Source: a bacterium
GTDB lineage: Bacteria > Spirochaetota > UBA4802 > UBA5550
DNA: 22,144 bases
Assembly (NCBI GenBank): GCA_024224995.1
Contig: JAAENB010000463.1
Coordinates: 1 to 22,144 of the forward strand
Reading direction: 5' to 3'
Shown: one piece after another, positions 19,531 to 22,144 of the stretch
Position numbering within the stretch: position 1 is the stretch's first letter
Layout of the letters: every line of letters begins with the position of its first letter
Notes under the pieces: model-generated
Told to the model about the DNA's origin: nothing
What the model saw: the letters and a program-made list of their open reading frames with translations, nothing else
Database searches by the model: none
Made by a program: the position numbers and the translations under genes

Positions 19531-21783
19531 ATGAAAAAAAACCTGAATCACCCCTATAAAAAAGCCGCCAACCATGCAATTACAGTGCTTTTCTTCTATA
19601 TAACAGCAATAATAGCATCCATTTCCATTGGAGACTTAACCCCGGATAAATCCGGCTGGTTTACTCAAAATTTCTTATATGCCGATGAAAAAGGAGAGAA
19701 AGGTGACCAGGGCGATCAGGGCGAAACAGGCGAAAAAGGTGACCAGGGCGAAAAAGGCGACAAGGGAGACCAGGGCGAAAAAGGCGACAAGGGAGACCAG
19801 GGCGAAAAAGGCGACAAGGGAGACAAAGGCGAAAAGGGTGAAAAAGGCGATAAGGGCGATATAGGCGAAAAGGGAGAAAAAGGCGATAAGGGCGATACAG
19901 GCGAAAAGGGAGAAAAAGGCGATAAGGGCGAAAAGGGCGATCGGAGTGAAAAAGGAGAAAAAGGTGATAAAGGCGATAAGGGCGATAAGGGCGATATAGG
20001 CGATATAGGCGATATAGGCGAAAAGGGGGAAACAGGCGACAAAGGCGAAAAGGGAGAAAAAGGCGATAAGGGCGATACAGGCGAAAAGGGCGAAAAAGGC
20101 GATCGGAGTGAAAAAGGAGACAAAGGCGACCGGGGCGAAAAAGGCGATAAGGGCGATACAGGCGAAAAGGGCGAAAAAGGCGATCGGAGTGAAAAAGGAG
20201 AAAAAGGCGACCGGGGCGAGAAAGGCTTCAAAGGAAACAAAGGAGATAAAGGAGATCAGGGTGACCCGGGAATTACAGCCTATGAAATTGACGAATTAAA
20301 AAATATTTCCACTGCCAATGACAAACAGGACGATACAATATACGCCCTTACCCGTTCTCTTGACGGCCTTACTGCAAAATTAAAAGAATCGAGCGCAATG
20401 TACTCAAAACAGAACTTCCGGTTAATGGACCTTCAAAAAGACCTGTATAAATTGGATACCCGGGTAAACAGTTCTGTTAAAACGAGCATTAAACTAAACA
20501 ATGAACAGGACCGCTCAATATCGGAAATATTAAAATCAATTTCGAACCTGGATACCATAATTACTGCAACCGTAAAAAAGAATAAAAAACAGGTCGAAGC
20601 CATTGAGGAAATGAAAATAGCAACCGAATCCCTGAAAGTGCTCATCAACAACCTGGCCCAAAAAGATAACACCCTGTCGAATTCCATCTCCACGGTAAAA
20701 TCACTTATTGGGCAGGTCACAGAAGCGTCCAATACAAATAAAACAGACAATACCAGGCAGGATACATACATTGGAGTTATTAAAAATGAACTGCTCAAAC
20801 TGCAAAACCGGGCGACCCGTTTTAATACACAGAACATTGAGCAGGAGAATAAAATAGCAAACCTGAATACTTTCATTGGGAAACTCGAAACCTTGATTGC
20901 GCAAGGTTCCAAAAGAAGAGAAAAACAGGACGGTACAATTACAGAAATAAACGATCGTATCGATAAGGTAAAACGATCTATTAAAGATGCCAACAAAAGG
21001 ATCACGAAAGAAAATGAGTCTATTGTCGATATCAACAAAGCCATGGGAAAACTCGAGCTCCGCATTGATGACGAGAAGAGTAAAAGCGATAAACAGGACG
21101 AAAGCCTTGTTATATTCCAGACCAGCCTTGCAAAGGTAGAAGCATCTATTGCCGATTATAGTAAAGAAAATAAGAAACAATACATTGCCATTGACAAGAA
21201 CACCTCTCTTAATGCTTCACAAGACAGCCTGATAGACAAAAACACCTCTCTTAATGCTTCACAAGACAGCCAGGTAGACAAAAACAAGAGAGTCAATACA
21301 CGGCAAACACGAAAGATCGGCGAAGTAACACGGATGAATTTCATTCAGAACAGGAATATAATCGAAAACCGGATAGCGATTAGAAAAAATAAAAAAAGCC
21401 GGGAGAATTTCTATACGGTTAAAGATAAAAAGAAAATTCTCTCCGCAGATGAGCTGAAAATTTCCGGCAGAATCACCACCGGTTCTCTTGTTCTTGGAGC
21501 ACTTACCGTAAAAACCCGGGAGGTAAACAAGGTGGATGTTTCGGGAGCAGGGATCATCTTCGCGAAAAATGTTCAAACAGTAAACGGCTTTGCCCAGGGC
21601 GCCCCCGGGCAAATGCTCTATTTGTTCAACATAGGAAAGAGGCCCACGACTATACGAAACAGCTCCCCAAAAGGAATTCAACGAATAACGCTCCTGGATG
21701 GCGATTCCATGGAACTAAAGCCCAATAAAAGTATTTTATTTATATACGACGGCAGCACATGGAGGATTTTTACTCCTCAATAA
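19531..21783 (+). CDS. Collagen-like repeat and coiled-coil fibre protein
   Basis: This 750-residue exported or membrane-anchored fibre protein has a basic N-terminus and a hydrophobic segment (about 16-36) that act as signal peptide or anchor. A collagen-like domain of 64 Gly-X-Y triplets (about 55-247) is almost entirely GEK, GDK and GDQ, with its only Pro in the last triplet. A long heptad-type coiled coil follows (about 260-625), with Gln or its equivalent recurring every 28 and later every 14 residues. A beta-rich C-terminal head (about 645-750) contains GAPGQMLYLFN and ends FIYDGSTWRIFTPQ, resembling trimerising heads of phage and bacterial fibres. Such proteins form homotrimers, and a surface adhesin or appendage role is likely but inferred. 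The ATG at 19531 was preferred; GGAG lies twelve bases upstream, and a TTG at 19513 is in frame. It is monocistronic here. Confidence 0.92.
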   Translation: MKKNLNHPYKKAANHAITVLFFYITAIIASISIGDLTPDKSGWFTQNFLYADEKGEKGDQGDQGETGEKGDQGEKGDKGDQGEKGDKGDQGEKGDKGDKGEKGEKGDKGDIGEKGEKGDKGDTGEKGEKGDKGEKGDRSEKGEKGDKGDKGDKGDIGDIGDIGEKGETGDKGEKGEKGDKGDTGEKGEKGDRSEKGDKGDRGEKGDKGDTGEKGEKGDRSEKGEKGDRGEKGFKGNKGDKGDQGDPGITAYEIDELKNISTANDKQDDTIYALTRSLDGLTAKLKESSAMYSKQNFRLMDLQKDLYKLDTRVNSSVKTSIKLNNEQDRSISEILKSISNLDTIITATVKKNKKQVEAIEEMKIATESLKVLINNLAQKDNTLSNSISTVKSLIGQVTEASNTNKTDNTRQDTYIGVIKNELLKLQNRATRFNTQNIEQENKIANLNTFIGKLETLIAQGSKRREKQDGTITEINDRIDKVKRSIKDANKRITKENESIVDINKAMGKLELRIDDEKSKSDKQDESLVIFQTSLAKVEASIADYSKENKKQYIAIDKNTSLNASQDSLIDKNTSLNASQDSQVDKNKRVNTRQTRKIGEVTRMNFIQNRNIIENRIAIRKNKKSRENFYTVKDKKKILSADELKISGRITTGSLVLGALTVKTREVNKVDVSGAGIIFAKNVQTVNGFAQGAPGQMLYLFNIGKRPTTIRNSSPKGIQRITLLDGDSMELKPNKSILFIYDGSTWRIFTPQ
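19693..20271 (+). repeat. Collagen-type 9-bp coding repeat with 81-bp higher-order units
   Basis: The Gly-X-Y coding region is a 579-bp array of 9-bp units. Higher-order copies are visible: the context CGATCGGAGTGAAAAAGGAG occurs at three places whose AGT codons start at 19945, 20107 and 20188, i.e. 162 and 81 bp apart. This points to expansion by an 81-bp (nine-triplet) unit through slippage or unequal recombination. Confidence 0.9.
21191..21274 (+). repeat. Two tandem 42-bp coding repeats in the coiled coil
   Basis: The sequence encoding DKNTSLNASQDS occurs twice in a row, 42 bp apart and almost identical in DNA (about 21191-21232 and 21233-21274). It adds 14-residue (two-heptad) units to the coiled coil. 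The near identity marks a recent duplication. Confidence 0.85.
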
Positions 21784-21895
21784 GTTGAATATGGGGGGTG
21801 TCAATTCTGATGGGAAAATTGAATCTTACCCGATAATTTCTTCCTCCCATTTTTCAGTCTCAGAGGAAGCCGACTCCTCTTTGGGAGAGTCGTAG

Positions 21896-22030
21896 CAAGG
21901 GCTGGTTTTTGAAAAAGAGAGACGTTGCGTGCAACGCCTTTACGGGTTGGTTTTTTCAGGGGTTCCGGAAAGGGCTGGTTTTTGAGAAAGAGAGACGTTG
22001 CGTGCAACGTCTTTACTGGCTGGTTTCTGG
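21896..22030 (+). repeat. Interspersed palindromic repeat, two units, right edge
   Basis: Two direct copies of a unit of about 57 bp begin AAGGGCTGGTTTTTGA and contain the palindromes at 21920-21939 and 21993-22012 (AGACGTTGCGTGCAACGTCT). They lie 73 bp apart. The family matches the left-edge copies in the opposite orientation. Confidence 0.8.
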
Positions 22031-22107
22031 CCAGGGTTATGGAGATTTCGAGGAGGGGCGCATCCCCAAAGGGGGGGGGCAAGAGTTTTTTAAAATGAGC
22101 CAATTTC

Positions 22108-22144
22108 AGCCCGGGGTTTTAACCCCAGAGGGCAGCAGAGCAAA
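22108..22144 (+). repeat. Partial copy of the GC-rich palindrome arm
   Basis: The sequence GCCCGGGGTTTTAACCCC with following CAGAGCAAA closely matches the right arm at 12726-12759 (GCCCGGGGTTTTTAACCCC ... CAGAGCAAA). It runs off the window, so its partner arm is not visible. Confidence 0.7.

Larger units (their letters stand above)
21784..22144. other. Non-coding right edge with repeats
   Basis: I see no gene here. After the stop of the collagen-like gene there is no strong terminator; a weak AGAGGA/TCCTCT stem lies near 21864-21882. The rest is filled by the palindromic repeat units (21896-22030) and, at the end, part of the GC-rich palindrome family (from about 22108). Confidence 0.6.

Noticed and set aside
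19716..20240. Long minus-strand reading frame rich in Pro, Ser and Phe opposite the collagen-like gene
   Set aside because: It is the mirror of the GGC-GAA-AAA type codon repeat, which contains no stops in that frame. It has no ribosome binding site.
19693..20271. Could the regular repeat be a CRISPR array
   Set aside because: The period is 9 bp and in frame with a Gly-X-Y protein; there are no spacers.

Overview
The window reads as chromosomal DNA from a Gram-negative-type bacterium with AT-leaning composition. There is no phage, plasmid, tRNA or rRNA signal. A periplasmic DsbC-like oxidoreductase, a class A penicillin-binding protein, a 7TMR-DISM receptor fused to an RsbW-type ATPase, a secreted pentapeptide-repeat protein and a very long collagen-like surface protein together suggest Spirochaetota or a neighbouring uncultured lineage. 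That placement is a weak inference from gene style, not from a marker comparison. TTG is used often as a start codon and fits the ribosome binding sites.

Layout. Bases 1-313 carry no gene but hold copies of a palindromic interspersed repeat. From 314 to 17603 every gene lies on the minus strand, in several blocks. Read in the direction of transcription they are: (i) a DsbC-like protein (16836-17603), two tandem membrane cyclic-nucleotide-binding paralogues (16111-16782, 15451-16083) and a bifunctional PBP1A (12985-15288); (ii) after a 474-bp repeat-filled gap, a tightly packed run of M23 peptidase, tandem-HTH regulator, two CNNM/CorC-type proteins and a GAF histidine kinase (12510 down to 6921), with spacings of 33, 0, 0 and 1 nt; (iii) a promoter, then the 7TMR-DISM/PAS/ATPase receptor overlapping a spore-photoproduct-lyase-like radical SAM gene (6799 down to 3547); (iv) a long hairpin, then prfB and two unrecognised conserved-looking genes (3310 down to 314).

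The right end (17604-21783) alternates strands: a small secreted protein (+), a bidirectional terminator, a secreted pentapeptide-repeat protein (-), then a divergently transcribed 750-residue collagen-like/coiled-coil protein (+). The last 361 bases hold no gene but carry the same palindromic repeat as the left end in opposite orientation, plus part of a second repeat family also present at 12568-12764.

Most unusual items: the collagen-like fibre protein, with an 81-bp amplification unit and a 28-residue coiled-coil super-repeat that changes to 14; the tandem Popeye-like membrane cyclic-nucleotide-binding proteins; the HTH-HTH/CorC/CorC/histidine kinase operon; an SPL-like radical SAM protein without the catalytic H-donor cysteine; and a probable non-autonomous insertion flanked by a 15-bp direct repeat just upstream of the M23 gene. 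I found no convincing complete novel defence or mobile system.
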